Assembly (NCBI GenBank): GCA_000621765.1
Contig: JHXJ01000006.1
Location: 1 to 64,000 of the forward strand
Length of the DNA: 64,000 nt
Direction: 5' to 3'
Source of the DNA: Ruminococcaceae bacterium AB4001
GTDB taxonomy: Bacteria > Bacillota > Clostridia > Saccharofermentanales > Saccharofermentanaceae
Shown: positions 42,210 through 51,737 of the stretch, one piece after another
How the letters are laid out: each line of letters starts with the position of its first letter
Position numbering within the stretch: position 1 is the stretch's first letter
Made by a program: the position numbers and the translations under genes
Notes under the pieces: model-generated
The model's input: the letters and a program-made list of their open reading frames with translations, nothing else
What the model was told of the DNA's origin: nothing
Database searches by the model: none

Positions 42210-42926
42210 TTACGTTGCTGACGGATCAGTGACGAACAGCTTCATGAGGACATCCGTCAGTTCCTTGTCACTGGTTACTTCGACATCCGGTCTTCTTTCG
42301 GGCGGCGGAAGGAGTCTTCTGTTGATCCATACCGAATGCCATCCGGAAACGAGCGCACCTATGATGTCTTTATCGTAATTGTCACCTATCATCCAGAGTT
42401 CATCGGGAGTAAGGCCTAACTTGTTTTCGAGAAGGCGGCATAATCTGACGTCCGGTTTGGAGATCCCGACATCACCTGTAACGATTATGTTTTCGCGCGA
42501 AAACCATTTATCGAGCCCTAACATGACGACTTTGTTCCACTGGTGTTTTGATTCACCGGCGGTGAGTATCGCGAGTTTTATCCCGGGATCAGAAGAAAAG
42601 GCGTCCAGCGCCGTTTTCATGTCTTCGCTCAGGAACATGTGGCTTTGGAGTTCGAGGTATGCATCGGCTGCTTCTCCGCCGTTTTCGGGTTTATAGGGAA
42701 GCCCCATCAGCCTGAAGGTCTCGTTATATCGCCATCCGTTGATGTCATGTGTCGATATCTCGCCTGATTCCAATCCCGCCATGTTGATGTCGCTCTTCTC
42801 GTAGAAGATCCGGATAAATTCGCGCCAGTCGGGAACCTTTACCCCGAGAACGGTCTCGGCCGCCTGTACGAGCATGTCCTGTCTGCAGTACAGTGTATCG
42901 TCGATGTCGAAAACGATGCCTTTCAT
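42210..42926 (-). CDS. HAD-superfamily hydrolase
   Basis: 238 residues. Motif I is FDIDDTLY (residues 6-13) with the nucleophile Asp, motif II is LAILTAGE, and motifs III/IV are VGISKPD and MIGDNYDKDIIGA. A helical cap (about 18-90) marks subclass C1, as in YjjG-like nucleotidases and phosphoglycolate phosphatases. The substrate is not predictable. GGAGGAG precedes the ATG. It is convergent with the ABC gene. Confidence 0.88.
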   Translation of the reverse strand: MKGIVFDIDDTLYCRQDMLVQAAETVLGVKVPDWREFIRIFYEKSDINMAGLESGEISTHDINGWRYNETFRLMGLPYKPENGGEAADAYLELQSHMFLSEDMKTALDAFSSDPGIKLAILTAGESKHQWNKVVMLGLDKWFSRENIIVTGDVGISKPDVRLCRLLENKLGLTPDELWMIGDNYDKDIIGALVSGWHSVWINRRLLPPPERRPDVEVTSDKELTDVLMKLFVTDPSAT

Positions 42927-43056
42927 GACTCCTCCAAGTTTAAGAATAGGTTAAGGTAAACCGTAATATAATAAAACAGATTCAGGAAAATGGAATAAGG
43001 AAACAGCCCTGAAAGACTGCAATTTGCGAAGCCTCAGATTTCACTCAAATATTCAT

Positions 43057-43085
43057 TTGACTATTTTTGACTTTAAGAGTATATT
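43057..43085 (+). promoter_or_regulatory. SigA promoter of the hrcA operon
   Basis: TTGACT (43057-43062), 17-base spacer, TATATT (43080-43085). The transcription start falls at the left half of the CIRCE element. Confidence 0.8.
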
Positions 43086-43089
43086 GTTG

Positions 43090-43116
43090 TTGGCACTCAA
43101 CTGGATAGAGTGCTAA
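43090..43116. promoter_or_regulatory. CIRCE operator (HrcA binding site)
   Basis: TTGGCACTC, nine bases, GAGTGCTAA. This differs by one base from the consensus TTAGCACTC-N9-GAGTGCTAA. It lies four bases after the -10 of the hrcA promoter and 23 bases before the hrcA ATG. Confidence 0.95.
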
Positions 43117-43139
43117 TCGGAGAAGGGAGAGACAAAAAG

Positions 43140-44189
43140 ATGCAGTTAGATAACCGTAAAAAAGAAGTCTTACATGCTATAGTAGACGACTTCGTGTCAA
43201 CGAACGAGCCTGTCGGTTCGAAGTCTTTGATAGAGCGTCACAACTTCCAGGTCAGCTCAGCAACTCTCCGTAACGATATGGCGGAACTTGAACATATGGG
43301 TCTCATCGAGAAGCCCCATACGTCTGCCGGAAGGATCCCTTCCGACAAGGGTTACCGTGAATATGTCAACTCTCTTATGACAATTGAGGAGCTTACTCCG
43401 CAGGAGCAGCTCGAGATAGAGTACAGGATCGGTTCGAGCGTTGATGAGGTAACAGACCTCATTAAGAATGCTACTCATACTCTTTCCGAGCAGACCGGTT
43501 TTGTCTCACTTGCAATGAGCCCGAGACTTAAGAAGAGTTTTTTAAAGCAGCTTAAGATCCTGATGATCGAGCCCGGCAAGGCACTGGTAGTCATGGTGCT
43601 TTCAGCGGGTGTCGTTAAGGACAAGGTCGTAAGGATCCCTAATTTCCTGAATGATGAGCAGGTGATGAAGATCTCCGGCGCCATCGAGAAGAATCTTACC
43701 GGCAAGCCCTTGGACGAGATCACTCTCGTTACGGTCGAGACCGCCGGTAAGGGTACAGAGGTTCCCGAGCCGCTTCTCAAGCAGGTTCTTTATGAAGCAT
43801 ATGCTGCCATCAAGCAGGCAGATGAGCTCAATATCTATCTCGACGGTGAGCACAGGATCTTGGAACTTCCTGATTTCTCATCTCTGGGACGCGCAAGAGA
43901 TCTTCTCGGTACGCTTTCTGATTCCGGCATGGTCGCAGGATACGTAAACGAGATGGAGAATGCGAGGATCCAGGGAGGCAATGATTCATTCATGATCAGG
44001 ATCGGCCAGGAGATCACGCTTGAAGGTCTTGAGGACTGCAGCTTCATTACCGCGACATATAACGTGACAGATTCGGTTTCCGGCAATATCGGAATCATCG
44101 GACCAAAGAGAATGCTTTATTCAAAGGTAATATCCCAGATCGATTTCGTTAAGAAAAAGCTTAACAGCGAGATGAAGAAATTTACCTGA
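43140..44189 (+). CDS. hrcA: Heat-shock repressor HrcA
   Basis: 349 residues. The winged-helix DNA-binding domain (about 1-75) contains the family motif SKSLIERHNFQVSSATLRNDMAELE, followed by HTSAGRIPSDKGYREYV. The GAF-like core and dimerisation parts follow. HrcA binds the CIRCE just upstream and is kept active by GroE in known cases. The ATG at 43140 is chosen with GGGAG upstream; the earlier GTG-type starts lie within CIRCE. First gene of hrcA-grpE-clpP-dnaK. Confidence 0.96.
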   Translation: MQLDNRKKEVLHAIVDDFVSTNEPVGSKSLIERHNFQVSSATLRNDMAELEHMGLIEKPHTSAGRIPSDKGYREYVNSLMTIEELTPQEQLEIEYRIGSSVDEVTDLIKNATHTLSEQTGFVSLAMSPRLKKSFLKQLKILMIEPGKALVVMVLSAGVVKDKVVRIPNFLNDEQVMKISGAIEKNLTGKPLDEITLVTVETAGKGTEVPEPLLKQVLYEAYAAIKQADELNIYLDGEHRILELPDFSSLGRARDLLGTLSDSGMVAGYVNEMENARIQGGNDSFMIRIGQEITLEGLEDCSFITATYNVTDSVSGNIGIIGPKRMLYSKVISQIDFVKKKLNSEMKKFT

Positions 44190-44225
44190 AAAAAATAGAA
44201 AAATTAAGTGAAAGGAAGATATTAA

Positions 44226-44840
44226 ATGGCAAGTAATGATGAAGAGATAGTTTTCGGAGCTGACGACGAGCCCGTTAAGGACACAGCCGACAGCGCAGCA
44301 GTAGAAGATGCTGCAGCTTCCGACAAGGTTTCCGCAGAGGGCGCGAAAAGCAGTGCTGAAGCAGAGCCCGTTGAGGAAGTAACAGAAGAGGCAGCCGCCG
44401 CAGACTCCGCAGCAAGCGAACTCGAAGCGAGATACATGAGCCTTTACGCAGAGTACGACAACTATAGAAGACGTACACAGAAAGAAAAGGAAAACCTCTA
44501 CGCAGATGCGATCGCAACAGTTACAAAAGAGTTCTTAACACTCATCGATAATCTTGACAGAGCAGTTGACGGAGCCAAAAAGTCAGACGAGAGCTCACTT
44601 GAAAAAGTCATTCAGGGAATGGAACTCGTCGAAAGACAGGCACAGGATACTCTAACCAAGATCGGTGTTGAGGAAATACCCGCAGAACGCGGAACAAAAT
44701 TCGATCCCAACCTTCACGATGCAATGATGCACATAGATGACGAAGAGCTGGGCGAGCAGGAGATAGCGATGGTTTTCGCTAAGGGATACAAGTACAAGGA
44801 CAGAGTCATCAGACATGCTCAGGTCCAGGTAGCTAACTAA
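44226..44840 (+). CDS. grpE: Nucleotide exchange factor GrpE
   Basis: 204 residues. An acidic, Ala-rich disordered head (residues 1-60) leads to the long dimeric helix (YMSLYAEYDNYRRRTQKEKEN) and the C-terminal beta-wing (PAERGTKFDPNLHDAMMHIDDEE, KGYKYKDRVIRHAQVQV). It exchanges ADP on DnaK. AAAGGAAG precedes the ATG. The gene is followed by clpP rather than dnaK. Confidence 0.96.
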   Translation: MASNDEEIVFGADDEPVKDTADSAAVEDAAASDKVSAEGAKSSAEAEPVEEVTEEAAAADSAASELEARYMSLYAEYDNYRRRTQKEKENLYADAIATVTKEFLTLIDNLDRAVDGAKKSDESSLEKVIQGMELVERQAQDTLTKIGVEEIPAERGTKFDPNLHDAMMHIDDEELGEQEIAMVFAKGYKYKDRVIRHAQVQVAN

Positions 44841-44873
44841 GGTAAAAACAAAAGCAGATAAAGGAGAAACAGT

Positions 44874-45476
44874 ATGGATTTAATCAGATCAAGCTTGGTT
44901 CCTACAGTAATCGAGACCACAGGCCGCGGTGAACGCGCATACGACATCTATTCAAGACTTCTCAAGGAGAGAATCGTTATCCTTTCCGAAGAAGTTAACT
45001 CAGTAACAGCAAGCCTTATTACGGCCCAGCTCCTCTTCCTCGAGGCAGAGGATCCTGATAAGGATATCCAGTTCTACATCAACAGCCCCGGAGGATCAGT
45101 TTCTGACGGTCTTATGATCTACGACACAATGCGTCTGATCAAGCCTGACATCCAGACGATCTGCATGGGTATGGCAGCTTCAATGGGTTCAGTACTTCTC
45201 TCAGCAGGTACAAAGGGCAAGAGATGCATCCTTCCTAACGCAGAAGTTATGATCCACCAGCCTTTGGGCGGCGCTCAGGGCCAGGCAACAGAGATCCTTA
45301 TTGCTGCTGACCACATCAAGGATACAAGAATTAGACTCAACCAGATCCTCGCAGACAACTGCGGCAAGGACCTTGAGACCCTGATGAAAGATACTGACAG
45401 AGATCACTGGATGACAGCTCAGGAAGCACTTGACTACGGTATTGTCGACAAGATCCTTGTCAGCAAGAAAGCATAA
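44874..45476 (+). CDS. clpP: ATP-dependent Clp protease proteolytic subunit, inside the dnaK operon
   Basis: 200 residues. ClpP forms the double-heptamer chamber used by ClpX/ClpC. Catalytic Ser103 is in GMAASMGS, His128 in VMIHQPLGG, and the acidic residue follows in [10 protein letters not shown]. The N-terminus [30 protein letters not shown] is normal. AAAGGAG precedes the ATG. The gene sits between grpE and dnaK with short gaps (33 and 46 bases), so it should be under HrcA/CIRCE control. Elsewhere clpP usually sits with tig and clpX. Confidence 0.96.
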   Translation: MDLIRSSLVPTVIETTGRGERAYDIYSRLLKERIVILSEEVNSVTASLITAQLLFLEAEDPDKDIQFYINSPGGSVSDGLMIYDTMRLIKPDIQTICMGMAASMGSVLLSAGTKGKRCILPNAEVMIHQPLGGAQGQATEILIAADHIKDTRIRLNQILADNCGKDLETLMKDTDRDHWMTAQEALDYGIVDKILVSKKA

Positions 45477-45522
45477 ATAAGTGATAGATTAGCGGTTCTA
45501 AAGAACCAGGAGGAAAATTAAA

Positions 45523-47391
45523 ATGGCAAAAGTAATTGGTATCGACCTTGGTACAACAAATTCATGTGTTGCAGTTATGGAAGGTTCGGAGACAGTAGTA
45601 ATCCCGAATCCCGAGGGCAACAGAACAACACCTTCAGTTGTAGGTTTCACAAAGACTGGCGAGCGTCTTATCGGACAGGTAGCAAAGAGACAGGCAGTTA
45701 CAAATCCTGACCGTACTATCCAGTCTATCAAGAGAGAGATGGGTTCCGACTATAAGGTAGTCATCGACGACAAGCAGTACACACCTCAGGAGATCTCCGC
45801 AATGATCCTCTCCAAGCTCAAGAGCGATGCAGAGGCTTATCTCGGAACACCTGTAACACAGGCAGTTATCACAGTTCCTGCATACTTCACTGACTCACAG
45901 CGTCAGGCTACAAAGGACGCAGGCCGTATCGCAGGTCTCGAAGTTCTGAGAATCATCAACGAGCCTACGGCAGCATCCCTTGCTTACGGTCTCGATAAGG
46001 AATCCGACCAGAAGATTCTCGTATTCGACTTGGGCGGCGGTACGTTCGATGTATCCGTACTTGATATCGCTGACGGCGTTTTCGAAGTTCTTGCAACAGC
46101 AGGTAACAACAGACTCGGCGGTGACGACTTCGATAACAAGATCGTTGACTACCTCGTAGAGTCTTTCAAGACATCTGACGGCGTTGACCTCAGATCAGAC
46201 CGTATGGCTATGCAGAGATTGAGAGAAGCAGCAGAGAAGGCTAAGATCGAGCTTTCCGGCGTTACTTCTTCCAACATCAATCTCCCTTACATCACAGCTG
46301 ACGCTACTGGCCCTAAGCACATGGACATCACTCTCACAAGAGCTAAGTTCGATGAGCTCACGGCTGACCTCGTTCAGAAGACAATGGATCCTGTTAAGCG
46401 CGCCATGAGCGATGCTTCAGTATCTCCTTCAGATATTGATAAGATCCTCCTCGTAGGCGGTTCCACAAGAATCCCTGCAGTTCAGGATGCAGTAAAGAAT
46501 TACTTCGGCAAAGAGCCTTTCAAGGGCATCAACCCTGACGAGTGCGTTGCTATCGGCGCAGCTATCCAGGCAGCAGTTCTCACAGGTGACGTTAAGGGCC
46601 TGCTCCTTCTCGACGTTACACCTCTTTCACTCGGTATCGAGACAATGGGCGGTGTATGCACAAAGATGATCGAGCGTAACACAACGATCCCTACAAAGAA
46701 GAGCCAGGTATTCTCTACAGCAGCAGACGGCCAGACGCAGGTTGAAGTACACGTACTCCAGGGTGAGCGTGAGATGGCTGCTTACAACAAGACACTCGGA
46801 AACTTCATCCTTGACGGTATCGCACCCGCACCCCGTGGCGTTCCGCAGATCGAAGTTACATTCGATATCGATGCTAACGGTATCGTTAACGTAAGCGCTA
46901 AGGATAAGGGCACAGGCCGTGAGCAGAAGATCACCATCCAGTCTTCTTCCAACATGAGCGAGGAAGATATCCAGAAGGCTGTTAAGGAAGCAGAGATGCA
47001 CGCAGCTGAGGATAAGGCAAACAAGGAGAAGGTCGAAGTCAAGAATCAGGCTGAGACAGCAGTATATCAGGCTGAGAAGACAATGAAGGATGCAGGCGAT
47101 AAGATCTCCGATTCCGACAAGGCTCCCGTAAATGAGTGCATTGAAAAGCTCAAGGGCAGCATCGCCCAGGATGATACAGAGGGCATGAAGAAGGGTACTG
47201 AGGATCTCCAGCAGGCTCTCATGAAGCTCGGCGAAAAGATCTACCAGGCAGCAGGCGGCGCACAGGGTGCTCCGGGTGCAGGCCCTCAGGCTCAGCCTAA
47301 TCCCGATGATTTCGCCGGATACGGCAATGAGTCAGCCGGCGGAAATGCAGATGGCGGCGACGGCTTCAAGAACGCAGGCGGCGACTTCTAA
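45523..47391 (+). CDS. dnaK: Molecular chaperone DnaK (Hsp70)
   Basis: 622 residues. The actin-like ATPase domain starts [17 protein letters not shown] and contains [16 protein letters not shown] and [11 protein letters not shown]. The substrate-binding domain (about 365-480) begins [13 protein letters not shown], followed by the helical lid. The tail after about residue 575 is Gly/Ala/Gln/Asp-rich and lacks the usual acidic DADFEEV-like ending. It is strongly expressed, judging from AGGAGG and codon choice. Confidence 0.97.
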   Translation: MAKVIGIDLGTTNSCVAVMEGSETVVIPNPEGNRTTPSVVGFTKTGERLIGQVAKRQAVTNPDRTIQSIKREMGSDYKVVIDDKQYTPQEISAMILSKLKSDAEAYLGTPVTQAVITVPAYFTDSQRQATKDAGRIAGLEVLRIINEPTAASLAYGLDKESDQKILVFDLGGGTFDVSVLDIADGVFEVLATAGNNRLGGDDFDNKIVDYLVESFKTSDGVDLRSDRMAMQRLREAAEKAKIELSGVTSSNINLPYITADATGPKHMDITLTRAKFDELTADLVQKTMDPVKRAMSDASVSPSDIDKILLVGGSTRIPAVQDAVKNYFGKEPFKGINPDECVAIGAAIQAAVLTGDVKGLLLLDVTPLSLGIETMGGVCTKMIERNTTIPTKKSQVFSTAADGQTQVEVHVLQGEREMAAYNKTLGNFILDGIAPAPRGVPQIEVTFDIDANGIVNVSAKDKGTGREQKITIQSSSNMSEEDIQKAVKEAEMHAAEDKANKEKVEVKNQAETAVYQAEKTMKDAGDKISDSDKAPVNECIEKLKGSIAQDDTEGMKKGTEDLQQALMKLGEKIYQAAGGAQGAPGAGPQAQPNPDDFAGYGNESAGGNADGGDGFKNAGGDF

Positions 47392-47404
47392 TCTGAGTTT
47401 TAAC

Positions 47405-47448
47405 TGCTATAATAGTCCGGCACTTCCGTTCCTTACGGATGTGCCGGA
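47405..47448 (+). promoter_or_regulatory. Internal promoter and hairpin between dnaK and dnaJ
   Basis: TGCTATAAT (47405-47413) is an extended -10. TCCGGCAC (47416-47423) pairs with GTGCCGGA (47441-47448), with an inner CCGT/ACGG stem, and has no T run behind it. A transcript from this promoter would begin at the base of the hairpin. It may protect or process the dnaJ message, or separate dnaK from dnaJ levels. Confidence 0.55.
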
Positions 47449-47530
47449 TATATGCATATAAGGGCAGAACGGAAAAATTCCGGCGCAATGCCCTTAAACA
47501 ACGCGAAAATGAGATCGGAGGGGTTCCTCT

Positions 47531-48664
47531 TTGGCAAGAGATTATTATGAGGTATTGGGAGTAAGCAAAGGCGCTTCCGATGATGAGATAAAGAAGGCTT
47601 TCAGGCAGCAGGCCAAGAAGTATCACCCGGACCTTCATCCGGGAGACCAGGAGGCTGAAGCCAAGTTCAAGGAAGTCAACGAAGCCTATTCGGTTTTGTC
47701 TGATCCCGACAAGAAAGCCAAGTATGACAGATTCGGCCATGCCGGAGTCGATCCGAACGGATTCGGCGGTGGCGGCAGTCCTTACGGCGGAGCTTATGAC
47801 GTCGATCTTGGTGATATTTTCAGTTCATTCTTCGGCGGCGGTTTCGGAGGTAGTTCCAGAAGACGTACCGGTCCGATGAAGGGTGCCGATCTTAAATATC
47901 ACATGGCCCTCGAATTCATGGAAGCTGCGTTCGGATGCAGTAAGTCCTTCCAACTGACCAAGGAAGATGTCTGCAAATCCTGTAACGGTTCAGGCGCACA
48001 GCCCGGAACAACTCCGGAGACATGTCCTACCTGCCGCGGTGCGGGAAGAGTACAGCAGCAGACACAGACCCTCTTCGGTATGACGATGGTTACAAAGGGA
48101 TGTCCTACATGTAACGGAAGAGGAACTGTCATCAAGACTCCCTGCTCACAGTGCAGAGGCAAGGGCAGACTCAAGACGGTCAAGGCGATCAACGTGACGA
48201 TTCCTGCCGGCGTAGATACGGGCGACATGCTTCCTATCAGAGGCGAGGGTGAACCCGGAACAAACGGCGGACCTTACGGTGATCTTTATATCGAGTTCAA
48301 GGTCAAGAAGCACGATGTTTTCGACCGTAACGGAAACAATACTTCCTGCAATGTTCCGATAACATTTGCACAGGCAGCTTTAGGCGGCGAGATCGAGATC
48401 CCGACTATCTACGGAAAAGAGAAATATACTCTTAAGGAAGGCACACAGCCGGGTGACACGATAACGCTCAGAAGCAAGGGTATTCCGAGCAAGAACAATC
48501 CGAACATGAAGGGCGACCATGTCGTAAAACTCGTGCTCGAGGTTCCTACCGGCTTAAGCCGTGAACAGAAGCAGCTCCTCAAGCAGTTCAACGATACGCT
48601 GACAGAGCGAAACTATGCGAGGAGCAGCCAGTTCTTCCAGAGGATAAAGAACCTGTTTAAGTAA
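47531..48664 (+). CDS. dnaJ: Molecular chaperone DnaJ (Hsp40), TTG start
   Basis: 377 residues. It has the J-domain with KYHPDLHPG (HPD motif, about 33-35), the Gly/Phe-rich region (about 75-110), four CxxCxGxG-type zinc repeats ([32 protein letters not shown], about 145-215), and the C-terminal substrate-binding domains. The only sensible start is TTG at 47531, seven bases after GGAGGGG. The 139-base gap after dnaK carries its own promoter signals. Confidence 0.96.
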   Translation: MARDYYEVLGVSKGASDDEIKKAFRQQAKKYHPDLHPGDQEAEAKFKEVNEAYSVLSDPDKKAKYDRFGHAGVDPNGFGGGGSPYGGAYDVDLGDIFSSFFGGGFGGSSRRRTGPMKGADLKYHMALEFMEAAFGCSKSFQLTKEDVCKSCNGSGAQPGTTPETCPTCRGAGRVQQQTQTLFGMTMVTKGCPTCNGRGTVIKTPCSQCRGKGRLKTVKAINVTIPAGVDTGDMLPIRGEGEPGTNGGPYGDLYIEFKVKKHDVFDRNGNNTSCNVPITFAQAALGGEIEIPTIYGKEKYTLKEGTQPGDTITLRSKGIPSKNNPNMKGDHVVKLVLEVPTGLSREQKQLLKQFNDTLTERNYARSSQFFQRIKNLFK

Positions 48665-48680
48665 ACATAAATCCAAAAGT

Positions 48681-48711
48681 CGGGATCCTGACAGACGGGG
48701 TCCCGCTTTTT
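48681..48711 (+). terminator. Terminator after dnaJ
   Basis: CGGGATCC (48681-48688) pairs with GGGTCCCG (48698-48705) including one G-U pair, followed by CTTTTT. prmA starts 17 bases later, so some read-through is likely. Confidence 0.65.
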
Positions 48712-48727
48712 CTACGAGGAAAAGACT

Positions 48728-49765
48728 ATGAGATGGGCAGAAATAACGATCAGGACAACTGAAGAAGCTTCAGAAGCTATCTGTGAGATGCTTGCGCAGG
48801 TCGGTGCAGACGGAATCGCATCGCAGGATCCGATGGAATTCAGGAATACCATAGACAACGACCCACTTAGTTACTGTGACGACGGTACCATTGAAAGCTA
48901 TGGTACGGATGTCGTTATCAAGGCCTATTTCGCTGAGACCGATGACGGCGTTATCCGCATGGGAGCCAAGAGCGAGGAGTTCGCAAATCCTGATGGCGTC
49001 GGCATGATATACGGCTCGATCACCGACAAGGATCTTCCCACGGCTGAAGCGATGGACTTCATTAAGCAGCGCATCGCAGAGATCGGCGAGTTCCTTGACG
49101 TTGGCACGGGCTTTGAAGGATACCGTTATGTTGATGACGAAGACTGGGCCAACAACTGGAAAAAATACTACGAGGAATTCAGGCTTTCGGACCGTATCGT
49201 TATCTGTCCTTCATGGATCGAAAACGGTGACGCCGAGCTCGAAAAAGACGCCATTAAGGTTATCCTCGATCCGGGTTCGGCTTTCGGCACGGGCACGCAT
49301 GAGACGACAGCAATGTGCGCTGAGATCCTTGACCGCATCATCAAGCCTGACACAACTGTCCTTGACCTTGGTACCGGTTCCGGAATCCTTGCGATAATCG
49401 CAAGCAAATTGGGCGCTAAGAGTGTAGATGCAGTTGATATCGATTCTCTGGCCGTAAAGGTCGCAGAAGAGAACTCTGCCATCAACGAATGCTCCAACAT
49501 CACCTGCTACACGGGTGAGCTCAAGAGCGTAAAGAATGCGCCTTACGATCTTATCGTTGCAAACATCATCGCTGACGTAATCGCGGAGATCGCATGTGAT
49601 ATTCCTGCAGATCTTGCAGATGACGGTGTTTTCGTATGCTCGGGCATCATAAACACCAAAAAGGAGCACGTGATCGAGGCTCTCGAAAAGGCCGGCATGG
49701 AGATAATCGCCGAGCAGTCCAAGAACGACTGGATGGCATACATCGCAAAGAAGAAATTGTCTTAA
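48728..49765 (+). CDS. prmA: Ribosomal protein L11 methyltransferase
   Basis: 345 residues. PrmA trimethylates L11 with S-adenosylmethionine. The N-terminal L11-recognition domain (about 1-130) is followed by the class I methyltransferase: DPGSAFGTGTHETT (about 178-191) and LDLGTGSGILAI (about 214-225), then VANIIADVI. ACGAGG precedes the ATG. Position after dnaJ is standard in Firmicutes. Confidence 0.96.
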   Translation: MRWAEITIRTTEEASEAICEMLAQVGADGIASQDPMEFRNTIDNDPLSYCDDGTIESYGTDVVIKAYFAETDDGVIRMGAKSEEFANPDGVGMIYGSITDKDLPTAEAMDFIKQRIAEIGEFLDVGTGFEGYRYVDDEDWANNWKKYYEEFRLSDRIVICPSWIENGDAELEKDAIKVILDPGSAFGTGTHETTAMCAEILDRIIKPDTTVLDLGTGSGILAIIASKLGAKSVDAVDIDSLAVKVAEENSAINECSNITCYTGELKSVKNAPYDLIVANIIADVIAEIACDIPADLADDGVFVCSGIINTKKEHVIEALEKAGMEIIAEQSKNDWMAYIAKKKLS

Positions 49766-49856
49766 GCTTTTTCGGAAATTGGAAACAAAGATATAATGCC
49801 CGTGGCTTTCCTCTGAGGGCCTAAAAACGGTACAAACGCGATAACAAGGAGTTTTT

Positions 49857-50267
49857 ATGTCACAGTTTTTCAGAATCAAATGCCCTTCATGCGGAAATGT
49901 AGCAGATGTAGCCGGCACAGGTCTGCCGTGCGGAAACTGCAAGAGTCCTCTTAATCTCCCTGAAGACGGCGTAATCCAGATCTATCGTATGGGTTCACCT
50001 ATGGGTATTGCAGTAGGCATGGGAATCTATCTCAACGAGAATCCTTTGGGCCACCTTGCAAATGCAGAGACGATCAGGATCCCCGTTCCTTATGGTCATT
50101 ACAAGCTCCATATGACACACGGTGCAAACAGAAAGTGCAAGGATGTCGAATTTGACATAACTCCTGAAGAGAGGGTTGTTTATGTTAAGGCACACCTCAA
50201 GATGGGATTCATAAGCAATACTGTCGTGCTCGAGAAGGTTACCGGCGATACAATGCCCCAGCCCTGA
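49857..50267 (+). CDS. Small zinc-ribbon protein of unknown function
   Basis: 136 residues. An N-terminal zinc ribbon with CPSCG (Cys10, Cys13) and CGNC (Cys25, Cys28) is followed by a beta-rich domain (about 35-130) with GSPMGIAVGMGIYLNENPLGHL, resembling PEGA/DUF2846-type small beta-sandwiches. There are no membrane segments. AAGGAG precedes the ATG. It lies 91 bases after prmA. The fold guess is weak; the metal site is clear. Confidence 0.72.
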   Translation: MSQFFRIKCPSCGNVADVAGTGLPCGNCKSPLNLPEDGVIQIYRMGSPMGIAVGMGIYLNENPLGHLANAETIRIPVPYGHYKLHMTHGANRKCKDVEFDITPEERVVYVKAHLKMGFISNTVVLEKVTGDTMPQP

Positions 50268-50282
50268 TATAACAGAACATAC

Positions 50283-50332
50283 AAAAAAAGAGCCGCCTCT
50301 TAAGTGGAAAAAGTCACTTTTGAGACGGCTCT
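50283..50332 (-). terminator. Terminator of the secreted repeat protein gene
   Basis: A long stem of AGAGCCG, CTC and AAGTG segments (50289-50306) with complement at 50315-50332. On the minus strand it is followed by seven T (the A run at 50283-50289). It can also act on the convergent zinc-ribbon gene. Confidence 0.75.
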
Positions 50333-50352
50333 GTCAGTTATGAGATTTTTAC

Positions 50353-51618
50353 TTACGGATTTGTGCAGTAGCCTGCGCTGTTGAAATTATAATCCTTGCC
50401 GTTGATCGTAACGGTCTCGTTCTTTGCATACCATCCGTTTGAATCGCCAAACCACCAGCCTGTGCTGTCTTTCTTCCATGATGCAACATACTTATAAGTC
50501 CATGAACCGTCTTTGTTCAGCCAGTAGCCGTTGCAGTATTCTTTTGAAGCCATGGCGCCGGATGATTTAAAGTAATACCATTTACCGTCAATCTGTTTCC
50601 AGCCGGTGACCATAGTAGCGTCTTGTTCATATTTGCCTTTTTCGAAATAGTACCACTTGCCTGAAACATTTACCCAGCCTGTCTGCATTACGCCGCTGAT
50701 GTTGAAGTAACGCCATTCACCTCTGATGTACTGCCAGCCAGTCTGCATGACGCCATCCTTATTGACATAAAAAACCTCAGTTACTTGTCTTTGGTTTTTA
50801 ATATCCCAGGTAGAAATGGTTATATAATCGTCACTGTACATTTTGCAGCTTATGTTGAAGCAATACCATTTGCCGTTTATATTCTGCCATCCGAAAAAAG
50901 CAGATCCGTCGCTGCCAAATCTGTACCAGTCACCGTCGATCTCTTTCCATGCATTGGTGATGGCATAACCGTCTTTGTCAAAGTAGTATAAAAATCCGCC
51001 CAGCTGTTTTAAGCCATCCTTCGGATATGAGCCGTCAGCGTTTTTGAACCACGATCCCTTGGAGGTCTTATTCCAGCCTAAACCGGAGTGAAAATTGACA
51101 AGGGTATCGCTGTTGACAACCAACTGGCGGTTCACATATACCCATGATTCGTTATAGCATTGATAATTTATGGCATCGTCGCCCCACTCGTCCTTTTCAC
51201 CGTCGTAATAAGCGATCATGAGTCCGGGATTTGCAGACAGATCAACATATGAGACTTTTGTTCCTCTAATGCTAAGATCGCAGAGATTAGTTAAGTACTC
51301 AATACCTTTAAGCGAAGAGATATTCATATCACTCAGATCGAGCGTTCTTATTTCTTCGATCTCATATTCTGACAGGTATTTGTTCTCGTCCCTGTCATAG
51401 CGGTCAGATAAGAGAAAATTCATGAATGTTTTATCAGGAAAGTTTTTTGAATTAATAGCTATTCCTGAAGATTCCGTACCGCATGATGCGTCTTCGGCCT
51501 CAATGACTCCTGAACCATCGGGTGTCTGTCCGTCTGCGAGAACGCCGACGCTTCCGCTGAGCAGGATGCCCGATGAGAGCACAACGGAAAGCGCGCTTTT
51601 GAGCAAAACATTTTTCAT
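50353..51618 (-). CDS. Secreted choline-binding-type repeat protein
   Basis: 421 residues. A Sec signal peptide (hydrophobic residues 8-28, likely cut near VLA-DGQ) is followed by an EF-hand-like loop (YDRDENKYLSEYEIEE, about 74-89) and a short leucine-rich stretch (LDLSDMNISSLKGIEYLTNL). From about residue 190 there are repeated aromatic-glycine motifs of the cell-wall/choline-binding type (GWQNINGKWYCFN, TGWVNVSGKWYYFE, TGWKQIDGKWYYF). The last ~45 residues are a variant module (SWKKDSTGWWFGDSNGWY). It probably sits non-covalently on the wall; no enzymatic domain is seen. AGGAGG precedes the ATG. Confidence 0.87.
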   Translation of the reverse strand: MKNVLLKSALSVVLSSGILLSGSVGVLADGQTPDGSGVIEAEDASCGTESSGIAINSKNFPDKTFMNFLLSDRYDRDENKYLSEYEIEEIRTLDLSDMNISSLKGIEYLTNLCDLSIRGTKVSYVDLSANPGLMIAYYDGEKDEWGDDAINYQCYNESWVYVNRQLVVNSDTLVNFHSGLGWNKTSKGSWFKNADGSYPKDGLKQLGGFLYYFDKDGYAITNAWKEIDGDWYRFGSDGSAFFGWQNINGKWYCFNISCKMYSDDYITISTWDIKNQRQVTEVFYVNKDGVMQTGWQYIRGEWRYFNISGVMQTGWVNVSGKWYYFEKGKYEQDATMVTGWKQIDGKWYYFKSSGAMASKEYCNGYWLNKDGSWTYKYVASWKKDSTGWWFGDSNGWYAKNETVTINGKDYNFNSAGYCTNP

Positions 51619-51648
51619 TCCTATTCCTCCTGTTTTTTTGATGTTTCG

Positions 51649-51654
51649 ATTATA
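51649..51654 (-). promoter_or_regulatory. Candidate -10 of the secreted repeat protein gene
   Basis: TATAAT on the minus strand, 31 bases before the ATG; no convincing -35 is visible. Confidence 0.35.
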
Positions 51655-51737
51655 TCTGCTATCAGTACAAAATATAAGTAGATCATCAACCGGTTTTGCG
51701 ATTGCCGGGAAAATTTACAATTGTTTCGTAAAAAATC

